Origin: Halorubrum xinjiangense
GTDB lineage: Archaea; Halobacteriota; Halobacteria; Halobacteriales; Haloferacaceae
Direction: 5' to 3'
Length of the DNA stretch: 48,733 nt
NCBI RefSeq assembly: GCF_900102375.1
Contig: NZ_FNBO01000019.1
Location: forward strand, 1 to 48,733
Positions 7,961 to 15,784 of this stretch are shown one piece after another. The stretch's first letter is position 1. Every line of letters starts with the position of its first letter. A program made the translations under genes and the position numbers. The notes under the pieces are model-generated. The model did no database searches, was not told where the DNA came from, and was given only the letters and a program-made list of their open reading frames with translations.

Positions 7961-9613
7961 ATGTCGACGGAGCTGCTGCGCGACCGCGACGACGAGGAGA
8001 CGGCCGGCCCGTTCTCGTCGATCCGCGAGCTTGTCACGGCACGTGAGGAACATCTGAACGCCCCGGCCGCCCGAGTCCGCCCCGACGCGGTTCAGGAGGC
8101 GCTCTCCGCGCTGCGGGACGACGCGGGATACGACCACCTCGCCTGCGTCACGGCACAGGAGTACGAGGGGCGCTACGAGTCGATATACCACCTGCGCTCG
8201 TACGACGACCCGACTCGGGAGGTCAGCGTCGTCGTCCCCGCCGACAAAGGAAATCCTGTCTCGGAGTCGGCCGCACCGGTGTTCCGCACCGCCGACTGGC
8301 ACGAGCGCGAGGCGTACGACCTCGTCGGGATCCGCTACGACGACCACCCCGACCTCCGGCGGATACTCCTCCCAGAGACGTGGCAGGGCCACCCCCTCTC
8401 GGCGGACTACGACGACGATCAGCCGCAGATAGCCGCGCTCTCCGAGAACGAGCCTGTCGAGCCCGGGTCGTCGACGGCGACCGGGAGCGACACGATGCTC
8501 CTCAACATCGGGCCGCACCACCCGGCGACCCACGGCGTCCTCCACCTCCAGGTCACCCTCGACGGGGAGGACGTCGTCGGCGTAGAGCCCGACATCGGCT
8601 ACATCCACCGCTGCGAAGAGCAGATGGCCCAGTCGGGCACGTACCGACATCAGATAATGCCGTACCCCGACCGCTGGGACTGGGGCGGCGGCGGTCTGCT
8701 CAACGAGTGGGCGTACGCCAGGGTCGCCGAAGACCTCGCGGACATCGAGGTGCCCGAGTACGCGCAGGTCGTCCGCACGATGGCCGCGGAGTTCAGTCGG
8801 ATCCTCTCGCACATGCTGGCGATGGGGGCGTACGCGCTCGACGTGATCGGGGACTTCACCGCGACGTTCATGTACGCCATTCAAGAGCGTGAGCGCGTTC
8901 AGGACATCGTAGAGGATCTGACGGGCCAGCGGCTGATGTTCAACTACTTCCGGCTCGGCGGCGTCGCGTGGGACCTCCCCGAGCCACGCGAGGAATTCTT
9001 TTCGACGATCCGCGAGTACCTCGACGGCCTCCCGCGTCGCCTCGAGGAGTACCACGACCTCCTGACGCGAAACGAGATCCTCCAAATGCGAACCGTCGAC
9101 ACGGGAGTCCTCCCGCCGGCGGTCGCAAAGGAGTACGGGACGACCGGCCCGGTCCTCCGGGGGTCGGGCGTCGACTACGACCTGCGTCGCGACGACCCGT
9201 ACGGCTACTACGACGAGCTCGACTGGGACGTGATGACCGAGGACGGCTGCGACAACTACAGCCGGCTGCTCGTCAGGATGCGGGAAGTCGAGGAGTCCGC
9301 GAGGATCGTCGAGCAGTGTGTCGACCTGCTCGACGGGTGGCCCGAGGACGAACGGACCGTCCAAGCGAACGTCCCTCGGACGATTCGCCCGGACGACGAC
9401 GCGGAGATCTACCGCGCGGTCGAGGCCGCGAAAGGCGAACTCGGCATCTACATCCGCGCAGACGGGACGGACGAGCCCGCCCGGTTCAAGATCCGCGGGC
9501 CGTCGTTCTCGAACCTCCAAGCGCTCCCCGAGATGGCCGAGGGCGAGTCGATCCCGGACCTGATCGCGTCGCTGGGGAGCCTGGATACGATCATGGGCGA
9601 AGTCGATAGGTGA
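7961..9613 (+). CDS. nuoCD: Orphan NuoCD-like NADH dehydrogenase subunit
   Basis: A fused NuoC (30 kDa) plus NuoD (49 kDa) subunit, 550 residues, of the respiratory complex I peripheral arm. NuoC is about residues 30-150 (DWHEREAYDLVGIRY, LRRILLPETWQGHP). NuoD starts near 175 with LNIGPHHPATHG (186-191) and runs to the terminal GEVDR. His191 matches the quinone-binding His of the 49-kDa subunit. The residue that is normally Tyr in the RxDY motif is Trp241 (RWDW). No other nuo genes are in the window, so this looks like a second copy or relocated subunit beside a bat-like regulator. An in-frame GTG at 7949 is an alternative start. The long minus-strand open frame across it is a shadow. Confidence 0.85.
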   Translation: MSTELLRDRDDEETAGPFSSIRELVTAREEHLNAPAARVRPDAVQEALSALRDDAGYDHLACVTAQEYEGRYESIYHLRSYDDPTREVSVVVPADKGNPVSESAAPVFRTADWHEREAYDLVGIRYDDHPDLRRILLPETWQGHPLSADYDDDQPQIAALSENEPVEPGSSTATGSDTMLLNIGPHHPATHGVLHLQVTLDGEDVVGVEPDIGYIHRCEEQMAQSGTYRHQIMPYPDRWDWGGGGLLNEWAYARVAEDLADIEVPEYAQVVRTMAAEFSRILSHMLAMGAYALDVIGDFTATFMYAIQERERVQDIVEDLTGQRLMFNYFRLGGVAWDLPEPREEFFSTIREYLDGLPRRLEEYHDLLTRNEILQMRTVDTGVLPPAVAKEYGTTGPVLRGSGVDYDLRRDDPYGYYDELDWDVMTEDGCDNYSRLLVRMREVEESARIVEQCVDLLDGWPEDERTVQANVPRTIRPDDDAEIYRAVEAAKGELGIYIRADGTDEPARFKIRGPSFSNLQALPEMAEGESIPDLIASLGSLDTIMGEVDR

Positions 9614-9808
9614 GTCCGTCCGAGCGGGGACGAGCCGACGGCTCAACGGTGTAGAGTGACCGCCGCTACGGCGCGGACGTTGAAAGGCGACCGCCTCGCG
9701 CGAACGCGAGACGACCGGTTATGTCGCACGCCGGCGGCCGGTCACGTGGGTCTCGGCCGCCGTCACTCATAAACCCTCGTTCACGTCGCCGCGCGGGATT
9801 GACGCTCG

Positions 9809-10669
9809 TCAGTCCGGCCGGTGGACCTCGCCGTCGCGCGAGTCGGCGTCCTTCCGGCGAAGCGCGGCGGCCGCGTTGTTCGCGTCGTAACCGAAGAACA
9901 CGTCCTTCGCGTACGTCTCGGCGACCTCGGTCGCGTGGATCAGGTCGTCGACGTCGACGTCGACCGCGTACAGCTCCAGCGAGAACGGGGCCTCCGGCGG
10001 CGCGCCGTGGAGGTCGTAGTCGCCGCCGAGCCGCGAGCGGAACCCGCGGGCGATCGACTCCAGCCAGTAGGTCGTCGCGTACTCCGTGTCGTACAGCGGG
10101 ACGACGAACTCGTCGACGTGCTCGGCGAGCCGGTCCACGTCGAGGCCGGCGCGCTCGTAGAGGTGGTCGGGGTAGGGGTCGGGGTACAGCGTGAGCAGGA
10201 GCCGTCCCGGGACCAGCTCGGCCGCCTCGGCGACGAACTCGGTGATGACGTCCGCGCGCCAGTCCGCGAAGTCGTCGCGGTCGCTCTCGGCGAAGCGGCG
10301 TTCACAGCGGTCGCAGTGACAGAACCCCTCGCGGGGGAACCCGACGTCGTCGAGGCGGACGTCCCCGTTCTCGGCCGCGCAGTCCGCGATGATCTCCATG
10401 AGCCCCTCGCGGTACTCCGGGTGCGTCGGGCAGATGTACGCCCAGTCGAAGTAGTCACGGTCGCGGGTCGCCGGCTCGCCGCGCTCGTCGACGGGGACGA
10501 GGTCGTCGTTCTCGCTCGCGGCGGCGTTGTCGCCGAAACACGACACCATGTTCACGGCGTTCGGCAGGGGCTCGGCCGCCCGGCCGGTGACGTCTTTGAC
10601 CTCGTAGAAGCCGAGGTCGAACGGCTCCATCTCGACCTCGTCGGCGTTGCGCGTGACGACCCCGTACAT
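9809..10669 (-). CDS. Predicted TIM-barrel protein, glycoside-hydrolase-like
   Basis: A 286-residue soluble protein of uncertain function. The segment EGFCHCDRCERRFAES (Cys117, Cys119, Cys122) resembles the Cys-rich motif after a catalytic-face strand in several glycoside hydrolase-like barrels (CxCxxCxxRF). The preceding VRLDDVGFPRE and the later LLLTLYPDPYPDHLYE and EFVVPLYDTEY look like successive barrel strands ending in acidic residues. I therefore infer a hydrolase-like barrel, perhaps metal-binding through the cysteines. No export signal is seen, which is odd for an exo-acting glycosidase. It stands alone; the 31-residue membrane protein gene lies upstream on the same strand, about 170 bases away. 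Confidence 0.5.
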   Translation of the reverse strand: MYGVVTRNADEVEMEPFDLGFYEVKDVTGRAAEPLPNAVNMVSCFGDNAAASENDDLVPVDERGEPATRDRDYFDWAYICPTHPEYREGLMEIIADCAAENGDVRLDDVGFPREGFCHCDRCERRFAESDRDDFADWRADVITEFVAEAAELVPGRLLLTLYPDPYPDHLYERAGLDVDRLAEHVDEFVVPLYDTEYATTYWLESIARGFRSRLGGDYDLHGAPPEAPFSLELYAVDVDVDDLIHATEVAETYAKDVFFGYDANNAAAALRRKDADSRDGEVHRPD

Positions 10670-10839
10670 GGCCCCGGCTACGGGATAGGTCGGTAAAAAC
10701 GGACGGTATCGCGGTGGTCGACCGCGGACGCGACGGACGTGCGAGGCGGTTCAGCGGTCGACGCGCGAAGCGGTTCGGAGGCCAATGCGGCTCACCGGTC
10801 GACGCGGCTCACGGAGGGCGCGAGCGCGGCGCCGCGCAG

Positions 10840-10935
10840 CTACTCGACTTCGACCGGCTGCTTGTCACCGGCGAAGAGGAAGTACGCGAGCGCGACGAGC
10901 GACAGCACGAGGACGAGCTTGACTTTCTTGCTCAT
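10840..10935 (-). CDS. 31-residue single-span membrane protein
   Basis: A very short frame: basic start MSKKVKL, one hydrophobic helix (about residues 8-22, VLVLSLVALAYFLFA) and an acidic tail ending PVEVE. The design of a positive N-terminus, a single span and an acidic tail is that of a real small membrane protein, and I recall similar short proteins in other haloarchaea; that recollection is not checked here. No function can be assigned. It could be a stabilising subunit of a larger complex. Confidence 0.6.
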   Translation of the reverse strand: MSKKVKLVLVLSLVALAYFLFAGDKQPVEVE

Positions 10936-11040
10936 ACCAACGCGTTCGGGCGGCGGGCGCTAAAACTTACCGGACCGAGAACAGATCAGAAGTCGACGGC
11001 TCACGTCGGTCGGCGTTTTACCAAAATTGAGGCGAGAATG

Positions 11041-11070
11041 CCCCTTCCTCCACGAGCGAGTAGGGAGGGG
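11041..11070 (+). repeat. Left-end hairpin of outer element
   Basis: CCCCTTCC pairs with GGGAGGGG (one U-G wobble) around a 14-base loop. The flanks GAATG and ATGAATCGCC match those of the inner left end. Such subterminal hairpins are the recognition structures for a TnpA transposase supplied in trans. Confidence 0.75.
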
Positions 11071-11131
11071 ATGAATCGCCGCACACCAGTATAAACCATT
11101 AAATCGACACATCTCAAATCAAGAGACAGCG

Positions 11132-11373
11132 ATGGAGTACAGTCACCGCTACCACGCCTACCCAACACAAGAGGTAGCGGAGCAACTGGACTACCACATC
11201 GACGTTCATCGCCAAGCGTACAACTACACCCTGTACGAGTACGAAAACACAGACGCCGACGACATCGGTTCCGCGTACAAACACCACTCCCGACTCCCCG
11301 ACTGGAAAACCGAGTTTCCCGTCTTCTCGGACGTTAATTCGAAGGCTCTCCAACGAACCGTCACTCGGTTTTA
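11132..11373 (+). pseudogene. tnpB: tnpB of outer element, 5' part
   Basis: This is the N-terminal 80 codons of a TnpB nuclease (MEYSHRYHAY to VTRF), closely matching the start of the intact inner TnpB. After codon 80 the frame runs into the inner element's left end and reads a nonsense tail to 11446. The missing part resumes at 12733. Joining the two parts gives 1251 bases, a whole number of codons, and reads VTRFYQNLTG where the intact copy has VARFHRNLSN, with no gap. Confidence 0.85.
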
Positions 11374-11475
11374 TCGGCGGACAAGGCGAATACCCCGAGG
11401 CTTGACCTCGGGGATGAAGCCGACAACTCGTGATACAAACCACTAAATGAACACCTCACTAATCAATAGACAGCG

Positions 11476-12717
11476 ATGGAACACAGTCACCGCTACCACG
11501 CTTACCCGACACAAGAGGTAGCGGCTGGGCTGGAACTCCATCTAGATGTTCATCGCCAGCTCTACAACCACGTCCGCTGGGACTACGAACAAGCCCCGGA
11601 AGATAATAAGCCGAGTGAGTACGACCAGAACAACAAACTTCCCTGCTGGAAGCGAAAGTGGCCCGTCTTCGGTAAACTACACTCGAAGGCCGCCCAAGCC
11701 ACCGTCGCTCGCTTTCACCGTAACCTCTCGAATCTTCGCAAAAAGAAAGAGAAGGGGTACAACGTTGGTCGGCTCAAGCGGCAAGCACCCACCGATTATC
11801 GAAGCGTCACGTACAACCAGTCTGGTTTCGACCTCGATGAAAACAGGGGCCAAGACAGGTTCGCGTACGTCCGCTTCAGCAAAATCGGTTGGGTAAAAAT
11901 TCGTTACCACCGGCCGATTCCTGACCACGCCATCATCAAAGAGGTCACGTTCAAGAAAGAGACGACTGGCGAGTGGTTCGTCTCCTTTGGCCTCGAAACC
12001 GACGACGCCGATCTCCCCGAAAAACCCGACGTGGAATCGCTGGACGCGAGCAACAGCGTCGGCATCGACCTCGGAATACTCAACTACATCCACACTAGCG
12101 ACAGCAAAACCGTGGATTGGCTCGACCTCGAAGACGACTACGAGCGACTCGGACGCGAACAGCGTAAATTATCTCGGAAGGAGAAGGGGTCGAACAACTA
12201 CGAGAAACAACGAGTCGAAGTTGCCAAAGTCAAGCGTCGGATTCGTCGGAAGGTGCTGGACTATCAGCACAAGATAACGACATGGCTCGTCCGCGAGTAC
12301 GACGCCGTATTCGTCGAAGACCTGAACGTGAAGGGGATGCTTGAACAGTCGCACAACACTCGAAACAAGCAGGATGCGGCGTGGCGACAATTCATCACCC
12401 TGCTCGAGTACAAAGCAGAATTGTACGGCAGTCACGTCGTGCAGGTCGAAGCCCGAGGCACGAGCAAAAAATGCGCGTCGTGCGGTATGGAGACAGTGAA
12501 ACCCATCTGGGTCAGGGAACACTCCTGTCCGTCGTGTGGATTTAAGACAGACAGGGACGCGAATGCGGCGATGAACGTCCTGCAGAGAGGCTTTGCTGAA
12601 TTAGGGCTGGGATGGCCCGAAGACACGCCCGTGGAGACTGTGACCGCTACGGACACGACTCACTTCGAGTCCGTGTCTGCAAGTCATGTCGTGGAAACGG
12701 GAAGCCTCGGGGCTTGA
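11476..12717 (+). CDS. tnpB: TnpB RNA-guided endonuclease, intact
   Basis: A 413-residue IS200/IS605 accessory protein. TnpB proteins are RNA-guided DNA nucleases related to Cas12, which help keep the transposon at its donor site. The split RuvC catalytic acids are all present: Asp198 (GIDLG), Glu281 (FVEDLN) and Asp361 (DRDANAA), with a zinc-finger between the last two (Cys333, Cys336, Cys351, Cys354). The N-terminal half has the usual helical/wedge region. The TGA stop lies in the loop of the right-end hairpin, so the gene's 3' end and the predicted guide RNA overlap. Nothing looks broken. Confidence 0.93.
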   Translation: MEHSHRYHAYPTQEVAAGLELHLDVHRQLYNHVRWDYEQAPEDNKPSEYDQNNKLPCWKRKWPVFGKLHSKAAQATVARFHRNLSNLRKKKEKGYNVGRLKRQAPTDYRSVTYNQSGFDLDENRGQDRFAYVRFSKIGWVKIRYHRPIPDHAIIKEVTFKKETTGEWFVSFGLETDDADLPEKPDVESLDASNSVGIDLGILNYIHTSDSKTVDWLDLEDDYERLGREQRKLSRKEKGSNNYEKQRVEVAKVKRRIRRKVLDYQHKITTWLVREYDAVFVEDLNVKGMLEQSHNTRNKQDAAWRQFITLLEYKAELYGSHVVQVEARGTSKKCASCGMETVKPIWVREHSCPSCGFKTDRDANAAMNVLQRGFAELGLGWPEDTPVETVTATDTTHFESVSASHVVETGSLGA

Positions 12718-12725
12718 CCCCGAGG
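12705..12725 (+). ncRNA. Right-end hairpin, predicted 3' part of TnpB guide RNA (inner)
   Basis: The hairpin CCTCGGGG-CTTGA-CCCCGAGG is the element's right end. In TnpB systems the guide RNA comes from the 3' end of tnpB through the right end, with the guide formed by flanking DNA. Here the guide would begin about 12733, inside the outer tnpB. Sense-overlapping transcripts from haloarchaeal tnpB genes have been described. The 5' limit cannot be seen from sequence alone. Confidence 0.5.
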
Positions 12726-12732
12726 CGATTCA

Positions 12733-13741
12733 CCAGAACCTCACCGGACTCTCCGAACAGAAACAGAACGGGAACACGGTCGGGAAACTCACGTGGAAAG
12801 CACCCAGAGACTACCAGAGCATGACGTACTCGCAGTCCGGCTTCGAACTCAAAAACACGAGTGGTCGCAATGCGACGCTCTGGCTCTCTAAGATCGGTGA
12901 TATCAAACTCCGCTACCACCGCGAGATCCCCGACGAAGCAGCCATCAAAGAAGTTACCATCAAAAAAGAGACGACCGGCGAGTGGTTCGTCTCTTTCGGT
13001 CTCGAAACTGACGAGGTAGACCTACCCAAGAAACCGGACGTGGAGAAGCTTGATACCAGTAATAGCGTAGGTATCGACCTCGGCATCCTGAACTACATCC
13101 ACACGTCGGACGGCAAAACCGTGAACTGGCTCGACCTCGAAGACGAGTACGATCGCCTCCGTCGAGAGCAGCGAAAGCTCTCGCAGAAGGAACACGGGTC
13201 GAACAACTACGAGAACCAGCGCGAAACGGTTGCGAAGGTCAACCGCCACATCCGCCAGAAGGTGCTGGACTACCAGCACAAGCTCACGACGTGGCTCGTC
13301 ACAGAGTACGATGCGGTGTTCGTGGAAGATCTGAAGGTTGCTGAGATGCTTCAGGCCGACGGGAACGCGCGGAACAAGCAAGATGCTGCGTGGCGACAGT
13401 TCATTACCTTACTCGAATACAAGGGTGAGCTGTACGGGACACACGTGGTGGAAGTCGAAGCGAGAGGAACGACGAAAGAATGTGCGAAGTGTGGTGTGGA
13501 GACGGCCAAACCCATCTGGGTACGAGAACACTCGTGTCCCAGTTGTGGATTTGAAGCCGACCGTGACGCGAACGCGGCGATGAACGTACTGCAACGCGGT
13601 TTTTCTGAACTAGGGCTGGGATGGCCCGAATCTACGCCTGTGGAGACTGCGCTCCCTACGGACACTATCTCGGTGTCTGCAAAGCGCGTCGTGGAAACAG
13701 GAAGCCCCACCCTCAACGAAGCCACGCCAGTGGCTGAGTAG
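12733..13741 (+). pseudogene. tnpB: tnpB of outer element, 3' part
   Basis: This carries codons 81 onward of the outer TnpB, including all catalytic motifs: GIDLG, FVEDLK, the CAKC and CPSC zinc-binding pairs and DRDANAA. Only the first 80 codons are separated, at 11132-11373. An in-frame ATG at 12686, inside the inner element's right end, could start a shortened 351-residue protein reading MSWKREASG, but it would lack the N-terminal domain. The stop (TAG, 13739-13741) lies in the outer right-end hairpin. Sequence is diverged from the inner copy, so they are separate family members rather than a recent duplication. Confidence 0.85.
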
Positions 13742-13748
13742 GGTGGGG
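13705..13748 (+). ncRNA. Right-end hairpin, predicted 3' part of TnpB guide RNA (outer)
   Basis: CCCCACCCT (13705-13713) pairs with AGGGTGGGG (13740-13748), with inner hairpin AGCCAC-GCCA-GTGGCT (13720-13735). By analogy this is the scaffold end of the guide RNA; the guide itself would start near 13756 and match the 3' end of pyrI. It may also serve as a transcription barrier between the two convergent units. Confidence 0.45.
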
Positions 13749-13752
13749 TAGT

Positions 13753-14211
13753 TCACACGTCGATGTGTTCAGCGATGTCGGCCCGGAGGATCGTCGCACA
13801 GTAGTCGCAGCGTACCCCGTCGGCGACGACGTCGAAGCGGGTCTCGATCGGCTCGTCGGCGTTCGTGATACAGTTGCGGTTCGGACAGGAAAGGACGCCC
13901 GTCACGCCGTCGGGGCGGGTGACGCGGTTCTTCTCGACGACCTCGAAGTCGCGGACGATGTTGATCGTCGCCTCGGGCGCGATGAGCGAGAGGACGTCGA
14001 CCTCGGACTGCGACAGCTCACGGTCTTCGACCTTCACGATGTCCTTGCGGCCGAGGCGGTCGGAGGGGACGTTCATCCCGACGGAGACGCCGAACCCCTC
14101 GGAGCCGTCGATGCCGAGGATGGCGAGGACGTTCAGCGCTTGCCCCGCCTCGACGTGGTCGATGACGGTGCCGTCGCGGATCTTCGAGACGCGGAGCTCG
14201 TGGTCGCTCAT
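13753..14211 (-). CDS. pyrI: Aspartate carbamoyltransferase regulatory subunit
   Basis: A 152-residue regulatory chain of aspartate transcarbamoylase, the first committed step of pyrimidine synthesis. The N-terminal nucleotide-binding domain ([15 protein letters not shown], then [10 protein letters not shown]) precedes the C-terminal zinc domain with CPNRNC and CDYC, the four zinc-binding cysteines. The ATG overlaps the pyrB stop by four bases (ATGA), so the two subunits are translationally coupled. The stop codon TGA (13755-13753) appears to be supplied by the end of the outer TnpB element; without the element it would be TAA at the same codon position. The protein is therefore unchanged by the insertion. 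Confidence 0.93.
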   Translation of the reverse strand: MSDHELRVSKIRDGTVIDHVEAGQALNVLAILGIDGSEGFGVSVGMNVPSDRLGRKDIVKVEDRELSQSEVDVLSLIAPEATINIVRDFEVVEKNRVTRPDGVTGVLSCPNRNCITNADEPIETRFDVVADGVRCDYCATILRADIAEHIDV

Positions 14212-15155
14212 CGGTCCACCTCCGTCCCCTCGTCGCCGTCGGGGTTCGCGTTCTTCAGGAGGGTGTCGAGCAGCGCCATCCGCACCGGTATCCCGTTGTG
14301 CGCCTGCTCGAAGTAGCGCGCGTGGTCGGTCTCGTCGACGTCGGGCGCGATCTCGTCGACGCGCGGGAGCGGGTGCATGACTGTGAGGTCGTCCGCGGCC
14401 GCATCGAGCGTTTCGGCGTCGATCCGATACTCGCCCGCGACGCGGTGATACTCGTTCTCGTCGGGGAAGCGCTCCTTCTGGATCCGGGTGACGTACAGCA
14501 CGTCGAGCTCGTCGAGGACGGGCTCGAGCTCCTCGTGTTCGCGGATCTGCGCGCCCGTCTCGTGGAGGTCGAACCGGACCGACCGCGGGAGCCGCAGCGA
14601 CTCGGGGCTGATGAAGTGCTGGTTGGCGTCGAACTCCGTGAGCGCGGCCGCCAGCGAGTGGACCGTCCGCCCGTACTTCAGGTCGCCCATGATCCCGATC
14701 GTGAGGTCGTCGAGCCCGTGGTCCTCGCGGATCGTGTGGAGATCGAGGAGCGTCTGGGAGGGGTGTTGGCCCGCGCCGTCGCCCGCGTTGACCACGGGGA
14801 CGTCGACGCGCTCGCCGGCCAGCGTCGCGGCGCCCTCGCTGGGGTGCCGGAGGACGAGGGCGTCGGCGTACCCCTCGATGACGCGGACGGTGTCCGAGAG
14901 CGACTCCCCCTTCGAGACGGACGAGGAGTCGACGTCGCCCATGTCGATGGTGTTCATCCCGAGGCGCTTGGCCGCGCTGTCGAAGCTCATCCGGGTGCGC
15001 GTGCTGGGCTCGAAAAAGCAGAGCGCCAGCACGCGGCCGGCGTGCCGGTCCGCGTACGCGGCGGGGTCGTCGGCGACCGCTCTGGCCCGGTCGAGCACGG
15101 CCTCGATGTCATCCCGCGAGAGCTGGGTCGCGGTGATGAGGTGGTCCTGTCGCAT
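14208..15155 (-). CDS. pyrB: Aspartate carbamoyltransferase catalytic subunit
   Basis: A 315-residue catalytic chain that makes carbamoyl-aspartate from carbamoyl phosphate and aspartate. The carbamoyl-phosphate loop [12 protein letters not shown] (residues 47-58) is intact. [15 protein letters not shown] near 130 supplies further carbamoyl-phosphate contacts. The aspartate-binding region is seen as TRIQKERF near 226 and [10 protein letters not shown] near 262. Length is standard. It is cotranscribed with pyrI (4-base overlap). The ATG start fits the family N-terminus [14 protein letters not shown]. Confidence 0.95.
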   Translation of the reverse strand: MRQDHLITATQLSRDDIEAVLDRARAVADDPAAYADRHAGRVLALCFFEPSTRTRMSFDSAAKRLGMNTIDMGDVDSSSVSKGESLSDTVRVIEGYADALVLRHPSEGAATLAGERVDVPVVNAGDGAGQHPSQTLLDLHTIREDHGLDDLTIGIMGDLKYGRTVHSLAAALTEFDANQHFISPESLRLPRSVRFDLHETGAQIREHEELEPVLDELDVLYVTRIQKERFPDENEYHRVAGEYRIDAETLDAAADDLTVMHPLPRVDEIAPDVDETDHARYFEQAHNGIPVRMALLDTLLKNANPDGDEGTEVDR

Positions 15156-15310
15156 CGTCTGAGATGGGACTCGGCAGTATCTTGAATCCCTCGGCTCGGC
15201 CGTCGAAACGGGTGTTCACGTCCGTGTCGATCCCTGCGACCGGCGTTTTCGAGATTCGTAGAACGCGGGGACGGTTGGCACGCGCTCCGGCCGTTGCCCC
15301 GGGGCCGCGC

Positions 15311-15319
15311 TTATAAATC
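15311..15319 (+). promoter_or_regulatory. TATA box for ASCH gene
   Basis: CTTATAAAT lies about 27 bases before the ATG at 15342, the spacing of a leaderless haloarchaeal promoter. Confidence 0.6.
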
Positions 15320-15341
15320 GATCCGGACCCAACGACCCGAC

Positions 15342-15659
15342 ATGTCCGAGAACGACCCAGCCGACCTGCTACCGAACGACCGCGTGAAACAGGCCGCCCT
15401 CGACGGTGACGTGACGCAGCTCCACCGCGGGAACCGATACGGCGAGGCGGGCGACACGTTCGAGATAGAGGGCGTCGCCTTCGAACTGATCGAGGTCACC
15501 GAGCGCACGCTCGGGGACATGACCGACGAGGACGCGAAACGCGAGGGGTCCCCCTCGCTCGAGGCGTACAAAGAGCGGATGGTCCGCGCGCACGGCGGTA
15601 ACTTCGACTGGGACGACGACGCGGACGTGGTGCGGCACCGCTTCGAGCGCGTCGAGTAG
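15342..15659 (+). CDS. ASCH-domain protein
   Basis: A 105-residue protein fitting the ASCH (PUA-related) RNA-binding fold. Visible are LLPNDRVKQAALDGDVTQLHRG (the usual region entering the first strand), GDTFEIEGVAFELIEVTERTLGDM and the helix DEDAKREGSPSLEAYKERMVRAH, followed by the acidic NFDWDDDADVVRHRFE end. ASCH proteins are thought to bind RNA or act on modified nucleosides; the target is unknown. The start at 15342 is preferred over an upstream in-frame codon because the TATA box lies 27 bases before it. Confidence 0.78.
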   Translation: MSENDPADLLPNDRVKQAALDGDVTQLHRGNRYGEAGDTFEIEGVAFELIEVTERTLGDMTDEDAKREGSPSLEAYKERMVRAHGGNFDWDDDADVVRHRFERVE

Positions 15660-15750
15660 CGTACCGCCGGCGGCGGACGGGCGTCGTCGACCGCGGATTG
15701 GCGTCGTCGAGCGCGAACGGAAACGTGTCAGCCGCTACGACCGTATCCCA

Positions 15751-15759
15751 TTATTTATA
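15751..15759 (+). promoter_or_regulatory. TATA box for AtoE-type transporter
   Basis: TTATTTATA lies about 28 bases upstream of the ATG at 15785, supporting that start and a leaderless transcript rather than the longer open frame from 15698. Confidence 0.6.
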
Positions 15760-15784
15760 CTGTAGGATACTGGATACGGCGTGT

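Larger units (their letters stand above)
11374..12732 (+). mobile_element. Inner TnpB transposon (IS200/IS605-type), intact
   Basis: A complete tnpB-only element inserted into the outer element's tnpB after TTTTA (11369-11373). Left-end hairpin CCCCGAGG-CTTGA-CCTCGGGG (11393-11413); right-end hairpin CCTCGGGG-CTTGA-CCCCGAGG (12705-12725); end at GATTCA. It carries one gene, the 413-residue TnpB. Mobility needs a TnpA from elsewhere. The right-end region should also yield the TnpB guide RNA. Base composition is lower in GC than surrounding genes, as expected for a mobile element. Confidence 0.85.
11021..13755 (+). mobile_element. Outer TnpB transposon (IS200/IS605-type), interrupted
   Basis: A tnpB-only element without a TnpA transposase. 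Its left end carries an 8-bp hairpin (CCCCTTCC/GGGAGGGG, 11041-11070) and lies just 3' of TTTTA (11016-11020). Its right end carries a hairpin 13705-13748 (CCCCACCCT/AGGGTGGGG with inner AGCCAC-GCCA-GTGGCT) and ends at GTTCA. Its tnpB is split by the inner element (11374-12732). Boundaries are set by comparison of the two elements and by what each insertion restores when removed: joining the outer flanks gives pyrI a normal TAA stop. Accuracy is about one base at each end. Confidence 0.8.

Noticed and set aside
7208-9646. An 812-codon minus-strand open frame
   Set aside because: Most of it is the antisense of nuoCD; only the last 222 codons, after the GTG at 7876, look like a protein family.
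11132-11446. A short TnpB-derived element made by internal deletion
   Set aside because: The 3' part of the same gene resumes at 12733 in frame after the inner element, so it is a split gene rather than a deletion derivative.
15698-15784. Earlier start for the AtoE-type transporter
   Set aside because: The TATA box at 15751-15759 lies inside this extension and gives the right spacing for the ATG at 15785.
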